Below, piece after piece: positions 1 to 6,503 of a stretch of 13,842 nucleotides of DNA. The DNA is from Pseudomonadota bacterium (GTDB lineage: Bacteria > Pseudomonadota > Alphaproteobacteria > Sphingomonadales > Sphingomonadaceae). Each line of letters opens with the position of its first letter. Positions within the stretch are counted from its first letter, which is position 1. The stretch lies in assembly GCA_023386515.1 (NCBI GenBank), contig JAEWJQ010000280.1, positions 1 to 13,842 on the forward strand, read 5' to 3'. The notes under the pieces are model-generated. The model did not search any database. It was given only the letters and a program-made list of their open reading frames with translations, and was not told the DNA's origin. The position numbers were made by a program, and so were the translations under genes.

Positions 1-291
1 ATGCGGCTCGACCGGTTCCTATGGTTCGCCCGGTTGGCGAAGACGCGGGAACGCGCGCAGGCGATCGCCTGCGACGGCCATCTGCGCATCGACGGCCGCG
101 TCATCGATCGTGCGCATGCCCCGGTCCGGGTCGGCAATATCCTGACCTTCGCCCTGCACGGCGAGGTGCGGGTGCTGCGCGTCGAGTCGCTGCCGGCGCG
201 TCGTGGCCCGGCCCCGGAAGCGCGCGCCTGCTACCAGGAACTGATCGTCGCGACCGGTGCGAACGTCTCGCAGGCGGCGCGATCCGATTGA
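1..291 (+). CDS. S4-domain RNA-binding protein, Hsp15/HslR-like
   Basis: A 96-residue basic protein with an S4 RNA-binding fold at its N-terminus. Residues 1-47 carry the typical opening MRLDRFLWFARLAKTR, then the GHLRIDGR turn and a VRVGNIL strand. The tail has the LPARRGPAPEA segment usual in alphaproteobacterial family members. Proteins of this family bind structured RNA; Hsp15 binds free 50S subunits carrying stalled nascent chains. Whether this one does the same is inference. The ATG is the first base of the window, so no ribosome binding site can be seen and the true start could lie upstream. The length fits a complete small family member. It ends 78 nt before fdxA on the same strand, an order I recall from sphingomonads, often with a helicase gene upstream. 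Confidence 0.85.
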   Translation: MRLDRFLWFARLAKTRERAQAIACDGHLRIDGRVIDRAHAPVRVGNILTFALHGEVRVLRVESLPARRGPAPEARACYQELIVATGANVSQAARSD

Positions 292-299
292 CGCGGGCG

Positions 300-325
300 G
301 GAACGCGGCATAGCAGCCGGCCGTT
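300..325 (+). promoter_or_regulatory. Candidate EcfG (general stress response) promoter of fdxA
   Basis: GGAAC at 300-304 and CGTT at 322-325 are separated by exactly 17 nt. This matches the established alphaproteobacterial EcfG consensus GGAAC-N16/17-CGTT. It lies just after the S4 stop codon. It predicts a transcript start near 332, leaving a leader of about 38 nt with the ribosome binding site GGGAG near 361. Activity is inferred from sequence only. Confidence 0.6.
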
Positions 326-369
326 CGAGATACTGGCGCCCGAGGGTTGGGGCGCATGAGGGAGTCCCC

Positions 370-711
370 ATGACCTACGTCGTCACCGATGCCTGCATCC
401 GCTGCAAGTATATGGACTGCGTCGAGGTCTGTCCGGTCGACTGTTTCTACGAAGGCGAGAACATGCTCGTCATCAACCCGTCCGAGTGCATCGACTGCGG
501 CGTGTGCGAGCCGGAATGCCCGGCGGAGGCAATCCTGCCCGATACTGAGAGCGGGCTGGAACAGTGGCTGGAACTCAACAGCACCTTCTCCGCGCAATGG
601 CCCAACGTCACCCGCAAGCTGGACCAGACTCCGCCCGATGCCGATGCGATGAAGGGGGTCGAGGGCAAATACGACCAGTTCTTCTCGCCCGAACCCGGCA
701 AGGGCGACTGA
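370..711 (+). CDS. fdxA: 7Fe ferredoxin (FdxA, [3Fe-4S][4Fe-4S])
   Basis: A 113-residue ferredoxin, a small soluble cytoplasmic electron carrier. The cysteine pattern is that of Azotobacter-type ferredoxin I. C9, C17 and C50 fit a [3Fe-4S] cluster, and C21, C40, C43 and C46 a [4Fe-4S] cluster, with the free-standing C12 and C25 also present. The second motif reads [12 protein letters not shown]. The C-terminal 60 residues form the usual long extension of this type. The ATG follows GGGAG with 5-6 nt spacing. It stands between the S4 gene and carD, with its own likely promoter. The partner enzyme cannot be told from the window. The 4Fe/3Fe pattern is clear, so the family call is firm. Confidence 0.95.
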   Translation: MTYVVTDACIRCKYMDCVEVCPVDCFYEGENMLVINPSECIDCGVCEPECPAEAILPDTESGLEQWLELNSTFSAQWPNVTRKLDQTPPDADAMKGVEGKYDQFFSPEPGKGD

Positions 712-765
712 CCCGCACCACGACCTGCAGTAGCCGCGAGAAAATTGTGTGCCACCGGGGGATGG

Positions 766-780
766 GGCAGCGACGCTGCC
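766..780 (+). terminator. Small hairpin after fdxA, weak terminator candidate
   Basis: GGCAGC/GCTGCC pairs perfectly around a GAC loop, 55 nt past the fdxA stop. There is no T-tract, so intrinsic termination is doubtful. It may instead be a structural element in the long fdxA-carD gap (712-961), in which I see no gene. Confidence 0.25.
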
Positions 781-961
781 GCATCGCCACTGGTAATTTT
801 GTTGCGAACATGTTAAATGGGTCCACGACGGGCGCGACATAGCGCGCCGCCCGCCGGGAGACGTTCGTACCAACCATCCTCGCGCCGTTCGGCTCCACGC
901 GTTCCCGCGCGGACTGGCGGCTTTCTCCTGCGAGCGATGCGACTTGAGGAAAGGCCCGTTC

Positions 962-1495
962 ATGGCTGCCAAGGCATTGTCCTTCGATGTCGGTGATTAC
1001 GTTGTTTATCCGAAGCATGGCGTCGGCCGTGTGATCGAGCTGCAGAAGCAGGAGATCGCCGGGTGCAGCCTGGAGCTGTACGTGCTGCGCTTCGAGAAGG
1101 AGCGCATGACGTTGCGCGTTCCGACCAACAAGGCCGAGTCGGTCGGCATGCGCAAGCTGTCGTCGGACAAGACGATGCGCGAGGCGATGGAAACGCTGAA
1201 GGGCAAGCCCAAGGTCAAGCGCACCATGTGGTCGCGCCGGGCGCAGGAATATGAGGCGAAGATCAACTCGGGCGACCTCGCGTCGATCGCCGAGGTGGTG
1301 CGCGACCTGTTCCGTGCCGACGACCAGCCCGAGCAGAGCTATTCGGAGCGCCAGATCTTCGAGGCGGCGTGCAGCCGCCTGGCGCGCGAGCTCGCCGCGA
1401 TGGAGCAGATCGACGAGCCCAAGGCGCAGGAGAAGATCCTGGAGATCCTGCGCGCCGCCGCCGCGATCTACAACAAGGAGAAGGTGCCGGCCTGA
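962..1495 (+). CDS. carD: CarD family transcriptional regulator
   Basis: A 177-residue protein of the CarD/CdnL family, which binds the RNA polymerase beta subunit and stabilises open promoter complexes, notably at rRNA and housekeeping promoters. Residues 8-66 form the CarD/TRCF Tudor-like domain, opening with FDVGDYVVYPKHGVGRVIE. The helical C-terminal half carries the conserved tryptophan in KRTMWSRRAQEYEAK (W90), the residue family members wedge into the upstream edge of the bubble. The ATG at 962 is chosen because GAGGAAAGG lies 7 nt upstream; a TTG at 944 in frame has no such support. It has a 250-nt untranslated region after fdxA and a strong terminator behind it, so it is probably monocistronic. 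Confidence 0.93.
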   Translation: MAAKALSFDVGDYVVYPKHGVGRVIELQKQEIAGCSLELYVLRFEKERMTLRVPTNKAESVGMRKLSSDKTMREAMETLKGKPKVKRTMWSRRAQEYEAKINSGDLASIAEVVRDLFRADDQPEQSYSERQIFEAACSRLARELAAMEQIDEPKAQEKILEILRAAAAIYNKEKVPA

Positions 1496-1536
1496 GCCGG
1501 TCGACCCCGATCCCCATCACTGCTCCGGCGTATAAA

Positions 1537-1563
1537 GGCGGCCCCTCAACGGGCCGCCTTTTT
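1537..1563 (+). terminator. Intrinsic terminator of carD
   Basis: Perfect 8-bp stem GGCGGCCC (1537-1544) / GGGCCGCC (1551-1558) with loop CTCAAC, followed directly by TTTTT. It lies 41 nt past the carD stop and just before the promoter of the next gene. Confidence 0.92.
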
Positions 1564-1565
1564 CG

Positions 1566-1602
1566 TTTACGCGCGTAATCCAATGTGTATTATGAATATA
1601 CA
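1566..1602 (+). promoter_or_regulatory. Promoter with overlapping palindromes before first DUF2807 gene
   Basis: A -35-like TTTACG (1566-1571) and a -10-like TATTAT (1588-1593) are 16 nt apart. Two dyads overlay them. TTACGCGCGTAA at 1567-1578 is a perfect 12-bp palindrome over the -35. The second is TGTGTAT (1584-1590) / ATATACA (1596-1602), with 6 of 7 pairs and a 5-nt spacer, over the -10. The 11-mer ATGTGTATTAT (1583-1593) recurs exactly at 2381-2391 before the next paralog, suggesting one regulator for both. The regulator family is unknown; PadR or GntR-type proteins are possible. Confidence 0.5.
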
Positions 1603-1623
1603 ACAGACGGAGGATTTCGGACG

Positions 1624-2355
1624 ATGCGTGGCCTGACCCTGCTCCTCATCGCGGCGGTGCCGCTCTCTGCCGCCGCAGCCTATGAGCGTGACCGCGGGCC
1701 CGGTCTGCCGGCGCAGCGGCAGGGCAACACCTTGGTCTACCAGGCCCGCGACTTCGACGGCGTCGCGCTGGACGGTGCCGCGAACGTCGACGTCCGCACC
1801 GGCAGCGGCTGGGCGGTGCGGGCGGAGGGGCCGGCGGCGGCGTTCGCCAACTTCCGCGTCGAGCGCAAGGGCCGCGACCTGATCGTCGGGCAGCGCTACG
1901 AGGGGCGGCGCAGCGACCCGCTCGAACGGCAGATCACCGTCCATGTCACCATGCCGGCCGTCGCGAAACTTTCGCTGGGCGGATCGGGCCGCCTGCTGGT
2001 CGACCGGGTCAGCGGCAATGCGCTCGAAGCCAATCTGGGCGGATCGGGCAACATCGACGTCAACGATCTGCGCGTCCGCACCGCCGAGATCAATCTGGGG
2101 GGCTCGGGGTCCGTCCATGCGGCGGGCGCGGTCGATCGGCTGGAGGCCAATTTGGGCGGGTCGGGCAACATCGCCGCGCCGAATCTGCGCGCCGCTCGCG
2201 CCAGCGTGTCGATGGCGGGATCGGGCAGCGTGCGCGCCACCGTCGCCGGCACTGCGGACGTGTCGATGGTCGGCAGCGGCAACGTCGACCTCGGGCCGCA
2301 ATCCCGGTGCCAGATCAGCAAGATGGGCAGCGGCAAGGTACGCTGCGGCGGCTGA
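1624..2355 (+). CDS. Exported DUF2807 (GIN-domain) protein, copy 1
   Basis: A 243-residue protein with a signal peptide (MRGLTLLLIAAVPLSAAAA, cleavage probably after A19), so likely periplasmic. The mature part opens with the family motif YQARDFDGVALDGAANVDVRTG and continues as a repeat ladder. The turn G-S-G recurs at serines 121, 141, 161, 180, 200, 217 and 236, about every 18-20 residues, with alternating small hydrophobic strands. This suggests a right-handed beta-helix or stacked beta solenoid. C229 and C241 close the chain (C-x11-C) and could form a disulfide in the periplasm. The ATG at 1624 follows GGAGG with 9 nt spacing; the upstream in-frame GTG at 1585 would place the signal peptide inside the protein. 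The biochemical role of this family is not established. Confidence 0.85.
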   Translation: MRGLTLLLIAAVPLSAAAAYERDRGPGLPAQRQGNTLVYQARDFDGVALDGAANVDVRTGSGWAVRAEGPAAAFANFRVERKGRDLIVGQRYEGRRSDPLERQITVHVTMPAVAKLSLGGSGRLLVDRVSGNALEANLGGSGNIDVNDLRVRTAEINLGGSGSVHAAGAVDRLEANLGGSGNIAAPNLRAARASVSMAGSGSVRATVAGTADVSMVGSGNVDLGPQSRCQISKMGSGKVRCGG

Positions 2356-2373
2356 CCGGTTGCGCTTGTGGAT

Positions 2374-2413
2374 TCTCCCCATGTGTATTATCATCGCAAT
2401 ACACATGGGGAGA
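2374..2413 (+). promoter_or_regulatory. Perfect 16-bp inverted repeat over the ribosome binding site of DUF2807 copy 2
   Basis: TCTCCCCATGTGTATT (2374-2389) and AATACACATGGGGAGA (2398-2413) are perfect reverse complements around the 8-nt spacer atcatcgc. The right arm contains GGGGAG (2407-2412), the Shine-Dalgarno sequence of the gene starting at 2420. As RNA, the hairpin would bury that site. As DNA, it contains the same ATGTGTATTAT and TATTAT -10-like element as the promoter before copy 1, so it may be an operator. The two roles are not exclusive. Confidence 0.75.
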
Positions 2414-2419
2414 TGAGAC

Positions 2420-3142
2420 GTGCGGACGATCGCGATCCTGATGCTGGCGGGTGCGCTGGCCGGCTGTTCCAAGGACCGGCACGGCGGTGACGAGGTCGCG
2501 GCGAGCGGCGGCGGCACGACGCGCACCTACACGGTCACCGATTTCAGCGGCATCGACCTCGCCGGCGCCGACGACGTCGACGTGCGCGTCGGCACCGGTT
2601 TCTCCGTGCGCGCGGAAGGGCCGGCCAAGGAGCTCGACAGCCTGCGCATCGTGCGTGACGGCGACACGTTGCGCATCGACCGGCACGAGCGGGCGCTGAT
2701 CAGCTGGGGCAACAAGGGCGCCAAGGTCTTCGTGACGATGCCGCGGCTGACGGCGGCGACGCTGAGCGGATCGGGGACGATGACGGTCGACCGGATCGAG
2801 GGCGGCAGCTTCACCGCCGATATCAAGGGGTCGGGCGACCTCGACATCGCCGCGCTGACCAGCAACCGCGCCGAGGTGGATATCCGCGGGTCGGGCGACG
2901 TCCATGCCGCCGGCGCGGTGCAGCAGCTCGCGGTCTCGGTGCCCGGCTCGGGCGCCTTCGACGCCGCCGGGCTGAAGGCGCAGCGGGCGGATGTCGCGCT
3001 GCGCGGATCGGGCGATGTCCGCGCCGCGGTGACGGGCGAGGCGCGCGTCACGCTGAGCGGATCGGGCGACGTCGACCTGGGCGCCGCGGCGCGCTGCCAG
3101 ATCGACAAAAAGGGGTCGGGCGAGGTCCGCTGCGGCCGCTGA
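2420..3142 (+). CDS. DUF2807 (GIN-domain) lipoprotein, copy 2
   Basis: A 240-residue predicted lipoprotein. The signal MRTIAILMLAGALAGC ends in lipobox L-A-G-C with C16 as the lipid-bearing residue; S17 and K18 follow, with no aspartate at +2, consistent with outer-membrane sorting. The body resembles copy 1: VTDFSGIDLAGADDVDVRVG at 39-58, then G-S-G turns at serines 118, 138, 158, 177, 197, 215 and 233, and the terminal pair C226/C238. The GTG at 2420 is supported by GGGGAG with 7 nt spacing and by the signal peptide starting there. It lies 64 nt after copy 1. Its translation may be controlled by the hairpin at 2374-2413. Function unknown beyond an envelope location. Confidence 0.85.
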   Translation: MRTIAILMLAGALAGCSKDRHGGDEVAASGGGTTRTYTVTDFSGIDLAGADDVDVRVGTGFSVRAEGPAKELDSLRIVRDGDTLRIDRHERALISWGNKGAKVFVTMPRLTAATLSGSGTMTVDRIEGGSFTADIKGSGDLDIAALTSNRAEVDIRGSGDVHAAGAVQQLAVSVPGSGAFDAAGLKAQRADVALRGSGDVRAAVTGEARVTLSGSGDVDLGAAARCQIDKKGSGEVRCGR

Positions 3143-3185
3143 CCGGGGCCTTGCCGGAACGCGGCCTTGGTGCGAGGCAGGCGCT

Positions 3186-3893
3186 ATGGTCCGTCCGCTT
3201 GCCGCATTCGCCCTGATCGTTCCCATGCTGGCCGCGGCTGCACCGGCCGCCGCCGAGTCGCGGCGGATCGGCGTCGGCAGCTTCGACCGGGTGCGGATCG
3301 AGGGGGCCTATCGGGTGGCGATCACCACCGGCGCCTCGCCGGCGGCGGCGATCGCGGGCGACGACGGCAATGGCGTCGACCTGCGGGCCGAAGGCGGCAC
3401 ATTGGTGATCCGGCGCACCAGCCTGAACCAATGGGGCGAGCGTGGCACGGCGGCGTCGGCCCCGGTGACGATCACGCTCTCGACGCCGGCGCTGGTCGCC
3501 GCTTCGGTCGCCGGCGGGGCGGAGGTGACGGTGACGCGGATGCAGGGGCCGCGGGTCGACCTGGCGCTCGGCGGCGGCGGCGCTTTGACCGTCGATGCGG
3601 TGCAGACTGACCAGCTGAACGCGCAACTGGTCGGCGACGGGCAGATCGCGCTTGCCGGGCGCGCCGGCAACGCCCGGCTGACCGCGAGCGGGGCGGGCGC
3701 GATCGACGCGGCGAAGCTGGATGTCGGCGACCTGATCGCGACTCATCAAGGACTGGGCCAGATCGCCGCACGCGCGCGCTATTCGGCACAGGTGTCGAAC
3801 GCCGGATTGGGCAGCGTGACCGTCGCGGGCAAGCCGAAGTGCCGGCTGGTCGGCCAGCCGTCCGGCACCGTCCAATGCGGCACGGGCGACTAG
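3186..3893 (+). CDS. Exported DUF2807-like protein, copy 3 (diverged)
   Basis: A 235-residue protein with a signal peptide (MVRPLAAFALIVPMLAAAAPAAA, cleavage near residue 23). The opening SFDRVRIEGAYRVAITTG (32-49) matches the DUF2807 start. The 18-20 residue ladder persists, but the G-S-G turns have become GGA, GGG, GDG, GAG and GLG. The closing cysteines C219 and C231 keep the same C-x11-C spacing as the two upstream paralogs. It begins 43 nt after copy 2 with GAGG about 9 nt before the ATG and shows no operator of its own, so co-transcription with copy 2 is likely. The relationship to DUF2807 is inferred from fold pattern and position; the function is unknown. Confidence 0.78.
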   Translation: MVRPLAAFALIVPMLAAAAPAAAESRRIGVGSFDRVRIEGAYRVAITTGASPAAAIAGDDGNGVDLRAEGGTLVIRRTSLNQWGERGTAASAPVTITLSTPALVAASVAGGAEVTVTRMQGPRVDLALGGGGALTVDAVQTDQLNAQLVGDGQIALAGRAGNARLTASGAGAIDAAKLDVGDLIATHQGLGQIAARARYSAQVSNAGLGSVTVAGKPKCRLVGQPSGTVQCGTGD

Positions 3894-3894
3894 A

Positions 3895-3946
3895 GTCTGA
3901 TCCAGCAAAGCTGGACCGGTGCCGTATCCACGTCGGTGGATCAGAC
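3895..3946. repeat. Three-armed palindromic element between convergent genes
   Basis: Outer stem GTCTG/CAGAC (3895-3899 / 3942-3946) encloses two hairpins. TCCAGC/GCTGGA (3901-3906 / 3910-3915) has an AAA loop, and ATCCAC/GTGGAT (3926-3931 / 3936-3941) has a GTCG loop. Alternatively the ends pair as one 10-bp stem, GTCTGATCCA / TGGATCAGAC. It begins two bases after the stop of copy 3 and ends 34 nt before the stop of the opposing DUF1489 gene. It may serve as a bidirectional transcript end or be a dispersed intergenic repeat. Confidence 0.6.
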
Positions 3947-3979
3947 CCTGGGCCGGCATCCGTCCAGGCTGGTGGGAAG

Positions 3980-4384
3980 TCAGATCAGCGCCAGTTCGGC
4001 GAGCTTGCCGACCAGCGCCGGGGGCAGGGCGGCCAGCCCGGTCGCATCGCCGCCGAGGTCGGCGGGGGCATCGGCGGCCTCCAGATAGCGCCAGCCCTGG
4101 TGTGCGCGCTTGGGGCGGGTCTGCACCAGCACCAGCGCCGGATCGATGTGGATCGCGACGCGGCCGCCCTCCGCCTCGCCGAAGCCGAGGATCGGCGAGC
4201 GCGCGACGAGCTGGTGCTTGAGAATCCAGAACAGCGAGCCCTGGCCCGCCACCTCTTCGTGCCGCTTGGGCAGGTAGCGCGCCGTCAGGAGGACGGGCCC
4301 GTCCTGCGCGCGCAGGCTCAACCGTTCGGCGAGATGATCGACGCTCGCCGCGCCGAACGCGACCTTGGTGAGGTGAAGGGCCAT
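3980..4384 (-). CDS. DUF1489 family protein
   Basis: A 134-residue soluble protein of the DUF1489 family, found mainly in alphaproteobacteria and without known function. The N-terminus MALHLTKVAFG and the central segments LTARYLPKRHEE (33-44), GSLFWILKHQLVARSPILGF (49-68) and RVAIHIDPALVLVQTRPKRAHQGWRYL (75-101) are characteristic. No signal peptide or membrane segment is visible. The ATG at 4384 is chosen from family resemblance; the bases before it lack a clear Shine-Dalgarno sequence. It follows mgtE by 80 nt on the same strand and is probably read from the same transcript. The family call comes from memory of its conserved start. Confidence 0.8.
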   Translation of the reverse strand: MALHLTKVAFGAASVDHLAERLSLRAQDGPVLLTARYLPKRHEEVAGQGSLFWILKHQLVARSPILGFGEAEGGRVAIHIDPALVLVQTRPKRAHQGWRYLEAADAPADLGGDATGLAALPPALVGKLAELALI

Positions 4385-4464
4385 GACGGGCGGATGTGGG
4401 GCGGCGGGCGGGGGCTGGCAAGCCGCTGGGCCGGTTCGGAAACTTTCGATGTCGACGACGCGGC

Positions 4465-5871
4465 CTAGCCGCCAAGGCCCCATAGGGTGGCGAGGCCGAG
4501 GAACGATAAGAAGCCCATCACGTCGGTCGCGGTGGTCACGAACACCGCGCTCGACACGGCGGGATCGACGTTCGCCTTGTCGAGCGCGACCGGCACGATC
4601 ACGCCGACGAGTCCCGCGACGAGGCTGTTGATCATCATCGCCAGCGCGAAGACCAGCGACAATTGCACGTTGCCGAAGATGACGTAGCTGCCGATTGCGC
4701 CGACCATGCCGAGCGCGCCGCCGTTGCACAAAGCGATGCGGAATTCGCGGAACAGCATGCGCAACGTGTTGGAACTGGTCAGCTGGTTGGTGGCGAGGGC
4801 GCGCACCACCACGGCCAGCGTCTGGGTGCCGGCATTGCCGCCGAGCGCGGAAACGATCGGCATCAGCACGGCGAGCAGCGCGAAACGGCCGATCTCGCCC
4901 TCGAACAATTTCACCACCGAGGCGGACAGGATCGTCGCGCCGAGATTGACCACCAGCCACGAGATCCGGCTGCGCACGGTCAGCCGGATCGGCTCGTTGA
5001 TGTCGCCTTCGCCCGCACCCGACAGGCGCAGCGCGTCCTCGCCGGCTTCCTGCTGGATGATGTGGACGATGTCGTCGACGGTGATCATGCCGACCAGCCG
5101 CTCGTCGTCGTCGACCACCGCGGCGGAGATCAGCGCATATTTTTGGAAGCGGAGCGCGACCTCTTCCTGGTCCATGTCGACCGGGATCAGCGTCTGCTCG
5201 CGCTTCATCACGTCGGACATAGCGATGCCGCGCGGCGTGCGCAGGATCCACGACAATTGGCAGGTGCCGACCGGATGGTGGCCGGCATCGACGACGAAGA
5301 TCTCCCAGAAATCCGTCGTCAGCTCTTCGTGGCTGCGCAGGAAGTCGATGACGTCGCCGACGGTCCAATGCTCCGGCACTGCGATCAGCTCGCGCTGCAT
5401 CAGGCGGCCGGCGGATTCCTCCGGATAGGACAGCGCCTCCTCGATCGCGGCGCGATCGTCGGGATCGAGCGCGCGCAGCACCGCGCGCTGCTCGTCCTCG
5501 TCCATGTCCTCGATGATCGCGACCGCGTCGTCGGTGTCGAGCGCGGCGGCGATGTCCGCGACCTGATGCGGCTCGAGCGCGTCGATCAGCGTCTCGCGGA
5601 CGTAATCGTTCATCTCCGCGAAGACGTCGCCGTTCAGCTGGTCGGCGACGGCGCGGGCGAGGGGGCCGCGATCTTCCTCGGGCACGATCTCGAACAAATC
5701 GGCGAGGTCGGCGGGGTGGAGCGGCTCGACGAGGTCGCGCGCTTCCTCGTCATTGTGGTCGCGTACCGCGTCGAGCACCGCATCGACGAATTCGGGGCGC
5801 AGCCGGTCGTCCTCGTCGAGTTCGGTCTCACCGTCCTCGTCGATCACCTCGGGAAGTTCGTGCTCGCTCAC
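4465..5871 (-). CDS. mgtE: Magnesium transporter MgtE
   Basis: A 468-residue inner-membrane Mg2+ channel/transporter. The order is as in the family: an acidic cytoplasmic N domain (about 25-155, helical, with LHPADLADLFE and LDTDDAVAIIEDMD), two CBS domains (about 158-280) that sense Mg2+, a connecting helix, and about five membrane segments from 303 on. The signature MPIVSALGGNAGTQ is at 337-350. The conserved pore aspartate is probably D450 in TTATDVMGF. The start is GTG at 5871, preceded by GGAGG with a suitable gap and giving the normal MgtE N-terminus; the reading frame stays open far upstream without support. It is divergent from the cyclophilin gene across 111 nt and likely heads a pair with the DUF1489 gene. 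Confidence 0.93.
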   Translation of the reverse strand: MSEHELPEVIDEDGETELDEDDRLRPEFVDAVLDAVRDHNDEEARDLVEPLHPADLADLFEIVPEEDRGPLARAVADQLNGDVFAEMNDYVRETLIDALEPHQVADIAAALDTDDAVAIIEDMDEDEQRAVLRALDPDDRAAIEEALSYPEESAGRLMQRELIAVPEHWTVGDVIDFLRSHEELTTDFWEIFVVDAGHHPVGTCQLSWILRTPRGIAMSDVMKREQTLIPVDMDQEEVALRFQKYALISAAVVDDDERLVGMITVDDIVHIIQQEAGEDALRLSGAGEGDINEPIRLTVRSRISWLVVNLGATILSASVVKLFEGEIGRFALLAVLMPIVSALGGNAGTQTLAVVVRALATNQLTSSNTLRMLFREFRIALCNGGALGMVGAIGSYVIFGNVQLSLVFALAMMINSLVAGLVGVIVPVALDKANVDPAVSSAVFVTTATDVMGFLSFLGLATLWGLGG

Positions 5872-5982
5872 CCGCCGCCTCCCTCCGGTTCGCGCCGTGG
5901 CCGGCCTTAACCGGGCGAAGGGCGATTTGCCAGCGGGCAGAAGCGACACTACCTCCCCCGCCACCAACAAGAGGAGCCGATC

Positions 5983-6444
5983 ATGGCCGACACCGAATAC
6001 CAGACGCTGACGCTGACCCTCGATGGCGGCGATGTGACGATCCGCCTGCGCCCCGATCTCGCGCCGAACCACGTCCAGCGCATCGCGGAACTGGCCAATG
6101 AGGGCTTCTACGACGGCGTGCCCTTCCACCGCGTCATCCCCGGCTTCATGGCGCAGGGCGGCGACGGCGGCCGCGGCGACGGCACCGGCGGGTCGAGCAA
6201 GCCCAATCTGAAGCAGGAGTTCAACAAGGAGCCGCACGTGCGCGGCGTCTGCTCGATGGCGCGGACGATGGATCCGAATTCGGCGAACAGCCAGTTCTTC
6301 ATCTGCTTCGACGACGCCCGCTTCCTCGACGGCCAATATACCGTCTGGGGCGAAGTGACCGACGGCATGGAGCTGATCGACGCGCTGCCCAAGGGCGAGC
6401 CGCCCGCCAACCCGGGCAAGATCGTCAAGGCACACGCGGAATAA
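5983..6444 (+). CDS. Peptidyl-prolyl cis-trans isomerase, cyclophilin type
   Basis: A 153-residue cyclophilin, catalysing cis-trans isomerisation of X-Pro bonds during protein folding. The active-site stretch FHRVIPGFMAQGGD (48-61) holds the catalytic arginine R50, with F55 and Q58. SQFFI (103-107) and the tryptophan in YTVWGEV (W122) complete the binding pocket. There is no signal peptide, so it should act in the cytoplasm like PpiB; the size matches that class. The ATG follows AGGAG with good spacing. Transcription probably starts in the mgtE-cyclophilin gap and ends at the hairpin just beyond the stop. Confidence 0.93.
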   Translation: MADTEYQTLTLTLDGGDVTIRLRPDLAPNHVQRIAELANEGFYDGVPFHRVIPGFMAQGGDGGRGDGTGGSSKPNLKQEFNKEPHVRGVCSMARTMDPNSANSQFFICFDDARFLDGQYTVWGEVTDGMELIDALPKGEPPANPGKIVKAHAE

Positions 6445-6452
6445 GCGTCTCC

Positions 6453-6480
6453 GTCACCCCGGCTGTGCGGCCGGGGTGAC
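6453..6480. terminator. 11-bp perfect hairpin between convergent cyclophilin and LysR genes
   Basis: GTCACCCCGGC (6453-6463) pairs perfectly with GCCGGGGTGAC (6470-6480) around a TGTGCG loop. It sits 8 nt after the cyclophilin stop and 23 nt before the LysR stop. No T-tract follows on either strand, so it may be a 3'-end stabiliser, a bidirectional terminator of non-canonical kind, or a copy of the GTCACCCCGG-type palindromic repeats I recall from sphingomonad genomes. Confidence 0.6.
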
Positions 6481-6503
6481 CCATTCCACTGGCGTCCAAC
6501 CGG

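Noticed and set aside
807..814. AACATGTT palindrome upstream of carD as an SOS/LexA box
   Set aside because: Alphaproteobacterial LexA boxes are direct GTTC-N7-GTTC repeats; this 8-bp palindrome does not match, and carD is not a usual SOS gene.
1585..1623. GTG start 13 codons before the first DUF2807 start
   Set aside because: It lies in the -10/operator sequence and would place charged residues before the signal peptide; ATG 1624 has GGAGG upstream.
3048..4475. Minus-strand open frame opposite DUF2807 copy 3
   Set aside because: Arginine- and proline-rich shadow translation with no domain; it also overlaps the DUF1489 gene in another frame.
4663..5910. Long open frame on the plus strand opposite mgtE (415 codons)
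   Set aside because: It is the antisense shadow of a clear MgtE coding sequence, with composition rich in H, D, R and no recognisable domain.
5872..6435. Upstream extension of the mgtE frame through the cyclophilin gene
   Set aside because: The extension runs antisense to a conserved cyclophilin; the GTG at 5871 has a good ribosome binding site and gives the normal MgtE N-terminus.
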